This document shows, in pieces, positions 39,437-52,100 of a stretch of DNA of 64,000 bases. This DNA is from Rosellinia necatrix (Eukaryota > Ascomycota > Sordariomycetes > Xylariales > Xylariaceae). The stretch spans positions 2,666,001 through 2,730,000 of the forward strand of contig JAGYVD010000002.1 of the NCBI GenBank assembly GCA_021209875.1, given 5' to 3'. Below the pieces are notes generated by a model, which made no database searches, was not told the DNA's origin, and was given only the letters and a program-made list of their open reading frames with translations. The position numbers were made by a program, and so were the translations under genes. The stretch's first letter is position 1. Each line of letters opens with the position of its first letter.

Positions 39437-40293
39437 GGGTTTTGAAGCATATAAGTGAATGATATGCATACAAGGAGCTGGCCTCTTACCTCAGCCCCTA
39501 CTTGGTTTTATGTAATACATCGGACCGTCTTGCATCTAAAGGCATCATATGTTTAACACACATGCGCGCGAAATTGCTTCACAGTCTAGCTAGGGGGTCA
39601 AATGGTTTGAACACAAGCCTATATATCGCCTCTACAATGCAGTGGCCTTTATCATTATAAATTCAGTATAACACCATCCCGTCTCTAGAGGAATACGATA
39701 CAAAATTTGAACCAGCCCTCATCTTTCGCTAGGTAGTTCAAATTTCCAAGCTAAAATACTGGGCAGTCTATTTTATCGCCAAGCATGACTTTATCTTGAT
39801 ATCTGCAACATAATCTCGACAGCTTCCCGGCGTATCCTCTTCCAGGCTAAATTCATCGACGGCCGCATTCGAAGGGTAATGTGGCAAGGTTGGAGGACCG
39901 CTTATTACGGAGAAGCCCATCCGTGGTTGTCCTATGCCCTTCAGGGAACGAAAAAAGAAACACTCGTATACCGTCATTCCAATGCTGGGCAGAGTTCCGC
40001 CAAGCCAGTCAAATATCGATTCTGGGCCTTACCCTGATTAACTACACAATCAAATGACTGACAGAACTACCATCCGGTTCGTTGATAGGATGATGAGACC
40101 ATTCCCACCTCTCGCTACACCCAGAAGGTCTCCTCTTCGATACGGCCATAAAAGATGAGAGCGCCCCAATCTTTGAAGCCATTTTAGAGCCGGCGCCTAA
40201 CTTGCATCACCTTCTTCCCTCCCTCTCCACCCCCTTTCCGATAGCATCTTCTCACACGTATCTCCCCCGAGCTCGTGTCTCCCCCACAACAAG
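39437..40293. other. Intergenic / GH131 promoter
   Basis: There is no supported gene. The last ~100 bp before the GH131 start are pyrimidine-rich, ending in ACAACAAG just before ATG, a common fungal leader context. A CATAAAAG box lies about 150 bp upstream of the ATG (near 40147). Confidence 0.45.
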
Positions 40294-41398
40294 ATGAAGG
40301 CGTCAACCCTCTCCGCAGTGCTGCTTGTGCGCCTTGCCGGCGCGGCCATCATCTGGGACGGAAGGTTCAACGAGTTCACCTCTTCAGCGGACTTGAATAA
40401 ATGGTCATGGTCGAACCAAGTCGGCCCGTACCAGTACTATATCCACGGATCCTCCGGCGTCGATAGATACGTCAATCTGTCGCCCGACTACAAGAACCCG
40501 GCCGACACGGCGTCGAGGCAGGGCGCCAAGTTCACCCTCGACAGCACAGCCTTCTGGAATGGTCAGAATATGCGGCGCACAGAGTACGCAACCCCCAGCC
40601 CCTTTGAACAACACAACTCGATCGAATGCATCGATACGGTGCTGACATGCCCGTGTGTCATCTTCTCCTCGGGAGCAGGCTGATCCCGCAGACCAAGGCG
40701 GCCATCAACAGCGGCAAGGTATACTACCACTTCTCGATGATGCGCAAGGAAACCAACGCGCCAAGCGTGAACCGCGAGCACCAGATTTGCTTCTTCGAGT
40801 CGCACTTCGTCGAGATGAAGTCGGGCTGGATCTCGGGCGAGCAGGGCACGTCGAACCCGAATCTGCAATTCATGGTCTCCCAGAACTCCAAGTGGAAGAC
40901 CGAGTGGAAGGCCAATGTGTGGCATAATATTGCCTACGAAATCGTACGTTTCTTTTTCTTCACAAACCAACCCCCCCCCCCTCTCCTTCCTCCCCCTTCC
41001 CCCTCGCATGTACCCGTTTTCGACCATGAGCAAAGGATCGGACTCAGCTAACCTCTCCCCGCCTCTCCTCTTACTACCGTGTAGGATTTCAGCAGGAATA
41101 CTGTAGGACTTTGGCACTCTGAGGGTAGCAGCCCCCTGGCGCAGGCGGTAGCGCCCTTTTTCGGCGTCAACCTCTTCCAATGGCGCTGATTGGCACCTGG
41201 GAGTCCTCGAACTACCGCGTTCGGGATACCCGGACGCCACAGAAGACTTTTATTTCTCTGGCGTCTACGTGGAGTCTGGTACCATCACCACCGCCATTGG
41301 CGGTCCCAGTAAGTGATATACCATCTATAATCATGCGATCTAGCGGGGTGGGTAGAAGGGACGATGGTAAATTAACGTTGTGAATTTTAGTTGCGTAA
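40294..41398 (+). CDS. Secreted GH131 beta-glucanase, with one-base frameshift
   Basis: Exons 40294-40583, 40679-40943, 41085-41308 and 41391-41398 would give 261 residues if one T is ignored. GH131 enzymes are fungal beta-1,3/1,6- and 1,4-glucanases; the match rests on WSWSNQVGPYQYYIHG, NLSPDYKNPADT, RRTELIPQTKAAINSGKVYY, EHQICFFESHFVEMKSGWIS and ADWHLGVLELPRSGYPD. A signal peptide (MKASTLSAVLLV...AGA) is followed by IIWDGRF, close to the family's mature start. In exon 3 the frame breaks at a run of five T (41157-41161): with four, VAPFSAST continues into the conserved C-terminal half; with five, the frame stops after LFQWR. It has no carbohydrate-binding module. This is either a base-calling error in the homopolymer or a recent null allele, since both sides are otherwise intact. 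Confidence 0.88.
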
Positions 41399-41874
41399 GG
41401 CCCCCCTAGCGGCTCAATATCTAGCACCTACAATGCTAGGCTCAAGAGTTTTGTGTAGCAGCTTGCATTATGCAAAGGTACAAATAGGTACATAGCTGGC
41501 GAAAAGCGAGCCTGCCCTCAGCTCTTCTTGGATTTTGTGCATCGGATACAGTTCAGAGGGCAAGGATTCGACGCTATCGACAGCAGAACAATATAGCTAT
41601 AACCCTGTTTTTTATTTGCACTATCTCTGATCTCTGCACGACCACACATTGTTATTTTAAGCTAAGTCCGTCGGCCCAATACGAAAACAAGCATAAATCT
41701 CTTATAGAGAGGCAAAATAACAGTCAAGCTCAGTCCAAGCTAGATTCTTACAACATTTGTCCCCACAACCTCTCTGCAGCCCTTCTATGCGTGGTGTTTA
41801 TCTTCTTCGGCCATTGTTCTTTCCTCTTTCTCGTCTGCTTCCTCTTTTTCTTCTTTCTCCTCTGTGCTATCTCA
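41399..41874. other. Convergent 3' intergenic region
   Basis: It lies between the GH131 stop and the stop of the Cys-tailed secreted protein. No coding is supported. A pyrimidine-rich tract lies at about 41790-41870, which is the 3' flank of the minus-strand gene. Confidence 0.5.
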
Positions 41875-42543
41875 TCACATCATCATCAAGCCGGATGTAG
41901 GACCAGACTCGCAAGGGCCGAGAACGGTTGGCTGCTCTCCAGGGAGAGGGCCTCGCGAGACGTCGTAGGAAGTATAGCCAGCCCAGTAGATGCAAACCTT
42001 ATTCCCTTCCGTGTTGCAGAATATATCATCACAAAGGGCTTCGTCGAAACTGGAGGTCGAGGACAAAGATGAAGCCGCGGAAGTGACTTTAGCGAATGTC
42101 GCCGTGGGATTGTGCGTGCTTGTGCCATGAGGCGAGGAAGGTGTTGAATGGGCATGTCGAAATGAGTTTGCCAGGCCCAGTGGTATGTCTGCACTGGAGG
42201 GTTCTGAGGCGGTGGCAATGACGGTGACAGTGCCGCTGCTATCGAGACCATCTGGGCCGGATGTAATAACGTTGACGGTAGTTGTATCAACGGTCGTCAC
42301 AGCCACAGCCACCATATCTAGGCAGATGGTTCCTTTGACTATATTTGTGTCGGCCATGACTGCCCCTGCGGTTGTCATGTCATGGAAAGTGTCCAGTGAT
42401 GTGAACCCCCCGAAACCGTCGACCATAATGAGACTGGCTGCGGCGCCGGCGGCGTTGTTCCGTCCAGGTGCAGAGAAAACGCCGGGTATGGAAAGTTGGG
42501 TGGTGAGCAGAGCGCTCAGGCGAAAGATAATGTGTTGCTGCAT
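41875..42543 (-). CDS. Secreted Ser/Thr-rich protein with Cys tail, function unknown
   Basis: A single uninterrupted frame of 222 residues, taking the Met at 42543. From there the protein starts MQQHIIFRLSALL...GVFSAPG, a plausible signal peptide cut after FSA. An upstream Met (42678) would add 45 hydrophilic residues and bury it. The middle is Thr/Ser/Ala/Val-rich with little order, a likely O-glycosylated stalk. The last ~55 residues hold a compact set: ALCDDIFCNTEG, KVCIYWAGYTSYDVSRGP and VLGPCESG, four cysteines around an aromatic core. I recall this IYWAGYTS.DVSRGP.PGE pattern from uncharacterised fungal secreted proteins but cannot name a family with certainty. It ends in Met-Met-Met. 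Confidence 0.65.
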   Translation of the reverse strand: MQQHIIFRLSALLTTQLSIPGVFSAPGRNNAAGAAASLIMVDGFGGFTSLDTFHDMTTAGAVMADTNIVKGTICLDMVAVAVTTVDTTTVNVITSGPDGLDSSGTVTVIATASEPSSADIPLGLANSFRHAHSTPSSPHGTSTHNPTATFAKVTSAASSLSSTSSFDEALCDDIFCNTEGNKVCIYWAGYTSYDVSRGPLPGEQPTVLGPCESGPTSGLMMM

Positions 42544-43439
42544 TCTCAAGCATGAGTAGTAGGCTTTGAATAGGTGTGGCTTTACTTGGGGTGCTGTTTG
42601 ATACTCAGTATTCGGACAAGCCTTAATGCTAAGACGTGACGGCTCGTTTAATCTTGAATTGTTCCGCCTATGGCACACTTCTTATCCGAACCGTTAGGTT
42701 ATAGAATCAAAGATGCCAATGAATAGTCTGTTTGGGTACCTATGGGGGGTAGGTTGAAGACTTGAGGATAAGAAAGCGGCTTCAGGTAGGGAGATCACAA
42801 GTAGCGCCTAATGTATGGATATCTTTCGGCCGGCGTAGGTGAGCAGGTAAGTAGGTGCCTTATGTAGCTGGGTATCTCTGGCGGAAGGAGTGTTCAAAGA
42901 GCTGGCGCAATATCCAAAACTGATCTTAAATATCCACCATAACTACCTACCTGGGTAAGCAAGGACAAGAAGCAACGCAGACCTAAGCATTAGTAAGGAG
43001 TTCCCCTCATCATAGGTTGAGGCAAGTGCTACACAATTGAACCTGTTTACCTGCAAATCGGGCACTTACGTGAAGCAGGGAATCAATAGTATAACGTGAC
43101 TGCTCAGGCAATGGGGTTGTACAATAGGAAAGCACCACCTCGGGTGCTTCCAGTAGGACACAAAGTACCAACCTATCTAGGTAGGTCGGTAGGAAACCTT
43201 CAAATATACTTGTAACATCATGTACTTAGACAGTCGTGGCACCCATCGGTAGCCGGTTCAGCATCGTCAGTTTTATCATCATGAAGACTCTATTCAATTG
43301 TGATATTTTCATGGATTCCTCCAAGCATGCGAACCCCAGCAACCCCGTAATGACTCAAGTTGGAATCTAAGTTAGACGTAGCCACCCTCGCCCACCTGGC
43401 CTACGAACCCCAGCATTTTGTATACCATCTCGCATGGAT
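42544..43439. other. Gene-free interval
   Basis: There is no supported gene. It contains TAGGTAGG/AAGTAGGT tracts at 42826-42870 and 43165-43195. It is the promoter side of the Cys-tailed protein and the 3' side of the MAPEG gene. Confidence 0.5.
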
Positions 43440-44331
43440 TTACAGGCGGTTACCAGCTTTGATGAATAGCGTGATCCAGGAAGCGAGACCCACGGTCCAG
43501 AAGAGGCTTCGCAAGGGGGCAAAGCTGCGGTTCTCTTGGAGGAAGATGTAAGTGAAGTTGAAGGCCACACGGCTGCCGAGATATCCGGCTGCCAACTTGT
43601 TGATGGTTTCGACGGGTACGCCTGCGTAGTTGGCGGCGATGACGGACGCCACGAACAAGGCGAGGGTCTCCTGTCCGTTAGCGGCCGCAGCCTCACAACG
43701 TAAAATCCTGTTCTTGGTCTATCCATGCAGCCAAGGGGAACAGAGAGTAGATTAGCTTATCGGATCGGCCTCTATAGTGCATACACCCACCACACGGCCG
43801 AGAGGCGGTTGTTTGAGGGTGGACTAGGGCTGGGATATGACGCGGTCACATTGAAGGGACATGTCCATGTAATGATACTACACCATGGCACTACAATGTA
43901 GGCTAGGCGAATGGCGGGTGTAGGTGGGTAAGGTAAGTTAGGTGATGACACGATAAACACAAAATAGACGGGCGGAGATGAGTAAGATGGATAAATGGTA
44001 ATTGAATGGGTGCTCAGCAAATGGATAAAGAAGATGGGCGAAATTACCGGCTTGTCCAGCTTGTCGTCTTTTTGTACATTCTCGACGAATCTCCGTGGAC
44101 TGGCGATATCGTAGTTCTTCCCGCCTAACGACTTAGAGTACATGCCGGGCGCTAGGGTAAGGAACCACGCTATTGGGACCTATGCCCGCCGAACGAAGTA
44201 GCTGTCAGCTGAGTCGCTGTATTCTCTCTCCATTTGCACCACCATTGCGGCGTCGGGGCTGAGCGAGGTGGCATAAGGAAGCGTACCGCATAGAACGAGT
44301 AGTTCTGAGACAGGTCGAAGGACGCAGGCAT
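43440..44331 (-). CDS. MAPEG-family membrane protein
   Basis: Predicted 151 residues, the usual size of the family, in three exons: 44331-44287, 44179-44048 and 43718-43440. MAPEG proteins are small four-helix membrane proteins (microsomal glutathione transferases and eicosanoid enzymes in animals; mostly uncharacterised in fungi). Recognition rests on the fungal N-terminus DLSQNYSFYAVPIAWFLTL, the ASPR segment and the core RCEAAAANGQETLALFVAS (the family's R.E.A..NG.E motif before helix 2), then helices ending LFIKAGNRL. Intron 2 is long for this region (43719-44047, 329 bp) while the others are short. It is likely in the ER or another internal membrane; glutathione use is not proven by sequence. 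Confidence 0.85.
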
Positions 44332-45097
44332 GGTGATTGGCGTTGCGTTGGGTCAATTAATAGACGGGTTACGTTACGGAGTCGACCAGGTCAGTACACC
44401 TTCGAATGTTGTGGCAGAGGTATCTAATAGAGAAGGATGAAGCGCGTTCGTGGGAGGAAGATAACAAAGGTGGCAGAGGGCGAGGTTATAATTGCGTCAG
44501 GACTGTTGTACAGTAAGTCCGAACAGCCCACGCTTTGCGGTTCGGGTTGGGACTAGTTCCTTTGTGTCTTACAGTGTATATGTGGCATGTACCAAGGCAT
44601 CTTCAAGAGCTCGGGCTCTCGGCAGCTTACGTCAACCAGCTGAAAGGAGGGGGGCGGACAGTTAGACAGTTCCGGGACCTGAATTCTGAATTTTGGATTC
44701 TTCTACCTGTTTCATACGATACGGTTTCGATATACCTAGGGCGCGTATGCATTACTTCATCGCCAAGGGAGATTCGTGTCCATAGGTAACGGACGGTCAA
44801 TTCGTCCATGTACCCCAGGTAGGTAGGTAGGTAGAGGTACCTGGTAGGTATTATCCATTATCTATTATCGATGGCGTTGGGAACACCACCCGGGTACCTA
44901 CCTAGTAGTAGTATTATTAACGTCTAATCTAGGTGGCTGAGACTGCATACTACGATATAAGACGCCATCAACGATTATTGATTATTGAGGTATGATACTA
45001 GTGTTCCGATGATATTGCCTCGCGACTCGATATCCCGATTCCTCCGCGTATTAAACAATCCCCAATCTCATGGCATCCGTGTCGCTCTTGTAACCAC
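44332..45097. other. Gene-free interval
   Basis: No supported gene. A (GTAG)n tract with GGTACCTGGTAGGTA lies at 44815-44850, and CCCGGGTACCTACCTAG near 44890. Confidence 0.5.
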
Positions 45098-46110
45098 TTA
45101 AATATCGACTTTCGTGATCTCGACCGGTTCGCAGGTAGGATTATGCGGGGCGCCAATCTGCACCCAGGCCACGGACTGATAGAAGTATCCAGTGAAGTAT
45201 TGCCAGCACACGGCCCATTGGTCTGCGAGAGCGGTTAGCAATTATGAATGACAGGAAATGGGTCCGCCGGCCGAGTCTGTCCGGCAGTGGGGAAATGCCG
45301 GCTGGTGATCGCATCTCGCCCCTCCATTCCCCATTCCCCCGTTCCTCTGCTCGTCCGTTCGTTCTTCCATTCTTCCATTCTTCCATCAGGTCACAGCGAC
45401 TAATTATGCACAGGTGCGCCGCATATCACATGCGCCCGCCCCATTGCATACATCCAAGTGCCTGCTGCCCCGAAGATGCTAACAAAGGGCGGTTTCAAAG
45501 AAGGCCGCAGAGAAGGACATAAAGAACATGGATGGCTACTCACAGTAGGCCTTGCCAGTATAGTCGGTGGGCGGCTGGCCAGGAGCGAACTTGGAGTCGT
45601 CGACGTAGTTGTAGCCAAAAAGCTCACCCTCGCTATTGAACCCAACGAGGAAGACGTCCTGAGAGAAGCCAAACAGGGGAGCCGCAACGTTGCTAGTGGG
45701 CTGATACACTAGACCCATCGCCTGCGATACCTCGGCAGGGTTGCCATTCTCATCCGTGTACGGCTGGCCCCAAACCAGAGTACCGACCTCGTCGTCGCCG
45801 GCCTGGTTGAAGCCTGTGTAATTGAAGCGGTACGTGAAGCTGTTGGAAACCCCTGCAGGCTCGCCCTCGGAATAGCAGAGTCCGGAGATGGCAGCTCCAG
45901 CGTGACAGCTTCCACCGTATCCTAGCGACCCAAAGTCAGCGCCTGATGCTTCAGTAATCAGCCTTCTTCTCGTGTTTGAGCTTTACCGTCGATCGTGCTG
46001 CTGGGGTTGGTGCCCTTAACGTGTAGGGTAAAGGGGCCGCTCTGGTGTTCCTGGGCTGATACAGCTGTGGCAACAAGGCCAAGCAGAGCAGCTGAGAGTT
46101 GGAACTTCAT
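45098..46110 (-). CDS. Small secreted protein, fungal family of unknown function
   Basis: Predicted 208 residues in three exons: 46110-45987, 45921-45544 and 45222-45098. A clear signal peptide (MKFQLSAALLGLVATAVSA) leads into QEHQSGPFTLHVKG. Cysteines sit in GGSCHAGAAISGLC, WAVCWQYF and NPTCEP, probably forming two disulfides. The pattern of SGPF.LHVKG, IDGYGGSCHAGAAI, GYNYVDDS and PHNPTCEP resembles a family of fungal secreted proteins that I believe is catalogued as a DUF (possibly DUF7907), but I cannot confirm the number. Intron 2 (45223-45543) is unusually long and carries an ATTCTTCC repeat at 45359-45386. The start is the Met heading the signal peptide, not an upstream in-frame Met at 46215. 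Confidence 0.8.
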
Positions 46111-49100
46111 CGTGGCGTTTGGATGATTACTACTAAGGCACAACACGAATATTATATAGATATTGTAGAGGCGGTGGTGGTGTAGATGAAGCTCCTCGAT
46201 ATCGTCAACGCCCACAGTAAAACAGAAGGCGACGGTAGATCATTTATACTGCTACGGGCTCGAGACATCATTCGATGTGATGTCGAAGGGCCCTCGTTGG
46301 GCAGTGATCATCACGAACTAGTCTTTCTATGCGGGGAACTGGAGAAGTGGCAAGTGGGCTGCCAGCCAACCGTCACTGCAGCAGAAACGGGCGCAGATCT
46401 GCCCTGTTGTTCCATTGCAGATGATTATTGGGTAGATGGCGTCAGCGCACCTATAAATCGATGTCAGCGACTCTATCCATCATCTCTTCAATATCCGTTT
46501 TGAGTACAATAGTAACGAACCCAGGCCCCAAAGCGCAATCGCAAGAAGACTAGGGCCTAAAGCAGCCCAGCCCTTCTATACCTGGCCGTCTCTAGATCAG
46601 GGGAAGCGCTGCGGAGGCTCTTCGTATATGCAATGGCACGTCAAACCATCACCGAATGGGCTACTCATCAACAGGAAGCATTTATCGCCTATACTATAAC
46701 ACCAAGCGAGTGGCATGGCAGCCATGCCATGGCTGCTCAACGCGCCCATTCCATTTTTGCGACTATCTTTATTCCTCAGCATCAATGTATTCGAACCATT
46801 GTGTATTGAAACTCCCGATGGTGTGCCGTCTCCAACCTCTCCAGAGCATAGCCTCTACACCTGTCGGAATCGGATCCCGAGGTCTATCACTAGTATCATA
46901 TTCGCTTAAGTATCGACACAATGGGTTTCCTCGTATTCAAGTGAATCGTAAAGGTGTGCTGGTCACGCACCAGACGCCTCGTTGACCCCACTTGCGACTA
47001 AATAGGATCTTCTTGCTACTGCCAAGCTCTGAACTAACGAGGTATTTAGAAGCAATACGAGCTCGAGATGTCAAAGGCCCAAGAGAGTAGATATGGAGAG
47101 CAGGCGGGAACTATCCGAACGTCGCTAACGTATGTTCCTAGCCTCGCAACATCATCAGCCGTGCAGCAGGCAATACAATAGCCATTTTCTTTTCGGTTAG
47201 GCGAGCCGCCACCTAACTAGAGGAATTCGGCTTGCCGAGTTAGATTGACGGCTGGTGGGTTACCGAGCTAGGCTGCCAGTCAAGATGTCGGCCGAACGTA
47301 AGATCACAGGGCTTCGAAAATTTACCGGTTGAAATCTGCATTGATTAAAAGCCGGTGTCTAATTTCCCCGGGTGGTGTTGGTGGTTACTCAGCACAAGGG
47401 GAAAGGCGGGTTTTTCTCGTCCCTTTTTTATTTTTGTTTTTTACCAGCTTCTTTGAATTGATAGCGTTTTATTGTCCTTCGTAACATAGTTTTCCAATAT
47501 GCCTTCCATGGACGTGCGTGTAACCACATAATTTCGTCCTCGATCAAATTTCCCTATGCACACCTTCTATCAGGAGCATCGTGCACATATGGAAATCTGA
47601 CTCCTCCCCACATAAGCCGGTTCTAATAACCCACGCTTCTGATTATTCATACCTTTTACAGCGACGACCGGGAACCCTCACTAAACGTTGTGGGGTACGA
47701 GTTGAGGATACACAATACACTGAGCGCTTAAACCGATACCAAACGCCGCCCTCACCACGCGGAATGCTGGGTTATTTGCCGCCAGCTCGGTACATGCGCG
47801 AAACTGTCGTTCCCCAAGAGCTCTTTGCCCCGGTCGGCCTTGACTACCAACCGCTTGGTATCGTTGCTGATTGGTTGTCCAAAAGCCCTTAGGTTAGTTA
47901 TACCAGCGCTGAGGAAATATGCTGCCTATTACCTGCATTCCTAGGTATCATGATGGCGAAGGAAGCGGGCTCACAGATTCTCGGCAAATTCACTGAGAAG
48001 GCCCCTACCATCTAGAGGCCAACTGAATCAGTGACCCGTCAGCACATGTTCCATCGGGATGTTAACAACAGCCTTGTCGTGTCTATAAGAAACCTGCCGA
48101 GCTTCGCCTTTGTCGAAGCATGCGCCGTCCGATGGAGATATATTACGTTCGCCTATTAAGCTCCACCAGTTAAGGCAGGAAGACGAGGCGCTGCTCCATG
48201 GATGTAAGGACCGATACCGACCAGTTTCGCGTTCAAGAACCCGTCGCCATTTGGAAGTTCTGTTTATTCGAATACATCGACAAGTAGTTGGGCGCGATAG
48301 GGACGATGGCGCACATGAATCATGAACGACGGCTATCCCCCTGTCACTAAACCGACCTGTGGGCTTCGGCGGACCGAAACGCAATCTATCGGATATCGCA
48401 GATACGAGTGTCAGAGTTAGAGCCGGTAACATCGAGATGCCACCCAAAAGCCATGTCAGGGTCCGAGACAACTGCCCCTAGGCTCGAGTTGGATCCCCTT
48501 TCGTTATTATTTGGCACGGGGCCGTGTTGCCGAAGGTTCCGAAGGGTCTGATACCACGGTTATAGGGCAACACGATAGAGAATCCCTACTCGATGTTGGG
48601 TATACGACGGGTGTCCAACCAACTCTCCAATCAACCCTGCAGACTATCTAGCTCACTTTGCAACTAGTGGTGCGCTCGGGATGCAGAACTTACGTGCAGG
48701 CGTTTAAAATGGGAGGTATCTTATTGTGTATTGCTTGCTTATAGAACGTCACATCTTGTTGATAACAGGCCAGGTAAACCGTCAGGATCACATGTTGCTT
48801 TGTACCAGCGCCACTACAATTCCGTGCAAGCTGTCAGTTGCATATATACAATGTTCGGTATCCAGCATCATTAACAGGTCATGGGCCGAATCGTTGGTTG
48901 ATGGCCTACAGGATCGCCGGGACCACGGCCGGGCAATTGCCACAACCATAATCATCACTATTTCGACCCCAGGCTTTTCTCACACTGAACCAAGCGGCAA
49001 ACACCGCCAGCACCACCACCATTCGAGAACAAAGTTGGGTCGCATGCGGTATACCGGATCATGCATGTGTTGAAACCCACAGCTTGCCGCCGGCAAGATC

Positions 49101-52100
49101 GAGCGGCCCAAGGAACCGACGGTGGACGCGTGACAACGATAAGCTTGTTACACTCGCTCGGGCTCGGCTGCCAAAACCCATCAGAATGATGCAGCCCACC
49201 AGCTCACCTACCCAAAGCGCAACGGTGTATTCTACATAGCACAGCAACCGACCCATCACCCTCTAGCGTAATGCAACCCCAGCGCTCTGGGAGTGGAGTA
49301 AGGTAGTAAGCTCAATTATATCGGGTGTCGTCGGGTATTTAGAGTACGTAGTTACGTTAAGTTGAACATTCTTTTATCCTTTTTTTTTTTTTTTTTTCCC
49401 GGTGCTCTCTCTCTCTCTATGTTATTGGATCTCTCTTTTCCGTGTTTGACTGCCGAGCCGTGTTTAATCCTCCGAAGCGAGCCTGAACAATCGGACAAGC
49501 GTAAGCGCGCAGGCCAAGCCAAACGAAAAAAACGCCATCCCGTTGCCCAGAGCTTATGGCCTGGAACATGGTTCTTGGAAGTCTTGGTTGTGTGACTTTA
49601 CCCCGTGTTCAGGGTGGGCGGGTCTGTGCATATAGTTAGTGTAGCGGTTGTGCAGCATTGAATAGCGCAGCCAATTATCTACGCACATACCGTATTTTAC
49701 GGTATCCAACAACATGTTTACTCGCAGTGTGGGTAGTAGGTAGGCAGTAGTAGGCGAGTGGGGCAACTAAAGTAGTCATCAACACTCTTGCAGGGCTGTA
49801 CTGTAACTATTGTATTGCACCAGGGACTGGGAGCGGACGTCTGTTTCTTCCCACGACCGAGTCAATCACACATTATCCCGCCGATGTTGGCGGTTGGAGT
49901 GGGAACCAGCACCCTCGCAAAGATCAACTAGTCATCGGCGCCCCCGCACCGGTCTTGGTGATATGTACTAACAATGTGGTGTACGGTGTACTTATACGAC
50001 GACACATACCGATGGGCGGGGCGTCACGCATACTTGTATGCACCCTTTTTTAAGCTTATCACCTAGTGGGACGTCAGCCAGCGAATAGTGAGTTGTGTTT
50101 CGGATGGTTTGACACCGCTACTATCCGTGTGGTTACATTATCCCACTCGCTTGTTTATTTTCCTTTTCTCTCTCTTCTATCCCCCCCTCCTCCCCTCTCT
50201 AGATGGTCTAATGCAGTAGGTCAACTAGGCAGTTGTCCATACGCTTCCACCCTGGCATCCCACCCCCATTCTCTACAAATCTCAAGCTCGTCTCCTCTAC
50301 CGTATTTGCCCGCCCTCTGTAAGGAACCCTGCTCCTCTCTAGCTGGTGTTCGCCCAGGCGCACCGTCGGTGCTAATGGCCTGTTAGCTTTCTGGCGAGGG
50401 TCATTCGCCAAGTATACCAAGGCCGTCTTCCGTTTTTGACAAATACCTTGGCAGTAGAGTGTGGATCGGGCTCCACAGCCTCTACCGAGGCAGCCCCCTG
50501 GCAAGCCCGGCATGGATAACCCACTGTGCTGTGTGAAACAGGCGAGCTGAGCCGCGCACGGAAGCAGCACAGAACAAGCCTCTTCGTCCTGTTCGGATAC
50601 GCATCACACGCCTGCATCGTTTCTTCTAGCACCTTCCGGTGTACTATCTACACGCTACCACCAATTAATTACTGACGTGTTGTACATTGTGCCCCTGTAG
50701 TTGGCTCGAGGTTTAAACAGCCGCAAAAACGAGGCTTTCAGCCACTGCACGGCCGTCTCAACCGCACCTGAGCAAGTGCTCCAGTTCCTCTTCCTCTCCC
50801 TCATTCTTTGCGGACCTCACACCGTGCTATAGCATAATCTCAATAGGCAATCTTGCTAAGCCCGGAAGAATTCCGTCGACGTAAATGTTGCCAGTAGCGT
50901 TCGACAGACTTGGTTGTCCTTCTTACGATCGGTGCGTGTGCCCAGCTCTCGCCGAGCTTTCGCCCAGCATTGCCCAGCATTTGCCCAGCATCTAATTCAC
51001 GGCTTTTGTATACGAACTAGGTAGTTAAGCTTTGCGGCGTTGGGGATCATTGGAGCCTTTTGTCAAGGATTACCGCGGAAGAAATTCTATAGCCATTTGC
51101 ACCGTTTGTTCGCGGTTCTTGACCACCACTCGCTACCTATCTTCATCGCCGCAACTTCTCGTCCAGGCAGGTGGATAGTCACAACCAATTTTGTTCGGTA
51201 CCGCACGATAGTCCCCAATACCTCGGACGGTAAGAACAACATGCTGATAGACTAAGGCTGGGCTCCTTTTAGAGGTTTCCACTACCTGTTTGCATTGAAG
51301 GTCAGTTGCAGTACCTGGCAGAAAACGTGTGTACGTACTAAGTATCTCCAACAAGCCACGTTAAAGTAACTAGGTAGGTAGTTACAGTTGAGCCCATATC
51401 TCGACACAGTCGTAACTATACATCCCTGCATAGGTGGCTTCGCACAGCTGTCGCACAAACACGCTGTAAAATATACATAATATTGGATGCGGTACGTAGC
51501 TGGGTACCGAAGCTACAGTAGTATGCATATCTGGGCCCAACATGCATGGCCCTTTGCTCTCAGGAATAAATTAGACTGTCGCTGGCTGCAGGCTTTGGTA
51601 GTCTTCTAGAACCTCGAATGAAATGCAGGTGAAAGCAAGACAACCCGATAAACCGGAATGGGTATTATTCGGCCGCCCGCCTGCTCACCTAGTGTACGTC
51701 TCACCTCCTTTGGCTACCATCCATCCCTGTAGGGAAATCACAAATACATAATTTTAGAACGCGTTACAGCTTCTATTACAGCGTTCTGACGGAGCTGGGG
51801 CCGATCCCAGACAGCAAACCCGGTGGCTTTACCCACCTCCACGTCATAATTGGTACCCTATGTAGCAGACGTTTTGAGGAGCTATTCCTGAGATGTACCT
51901 AATGTTAGGAGTGCTGGGGTCGACGTGCTCTGCACCAGGTTCCCCCCCTGCCCCCCTGCAGTGTAACGCATGCTGCACGGAACAGTAAACACCAATACTA
52001 CATATCGCTATAGGGACAATAAACTCTTCTAAGCCTGATGGGCGGCCCAGAAGTCATAGTACGATACGCTGCGAGCCGAAGAAGAGAAGTGAATTTTCGT

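Noticed and set aside
41085..41308. An extra intron to explain the GH131 frame shift
   Set aside because: No donor/acceptor pair in exon 3 restores the frame without deleting conserved residues; a one-base T difference explains it fully.
46186..46503. 105-codon plus-strand frame
   Set aside because: It overlaps the promoter of the small secreted protein and shows no coding character.
48028..48471. 147-codon minus-strand frame with a hydrophobic N-terminus
   Set aside because: After the first 25 residues it has no recognisable family, low-complexity Arg/Ser content and no splice-linked neighbours; chance openness is likelier.
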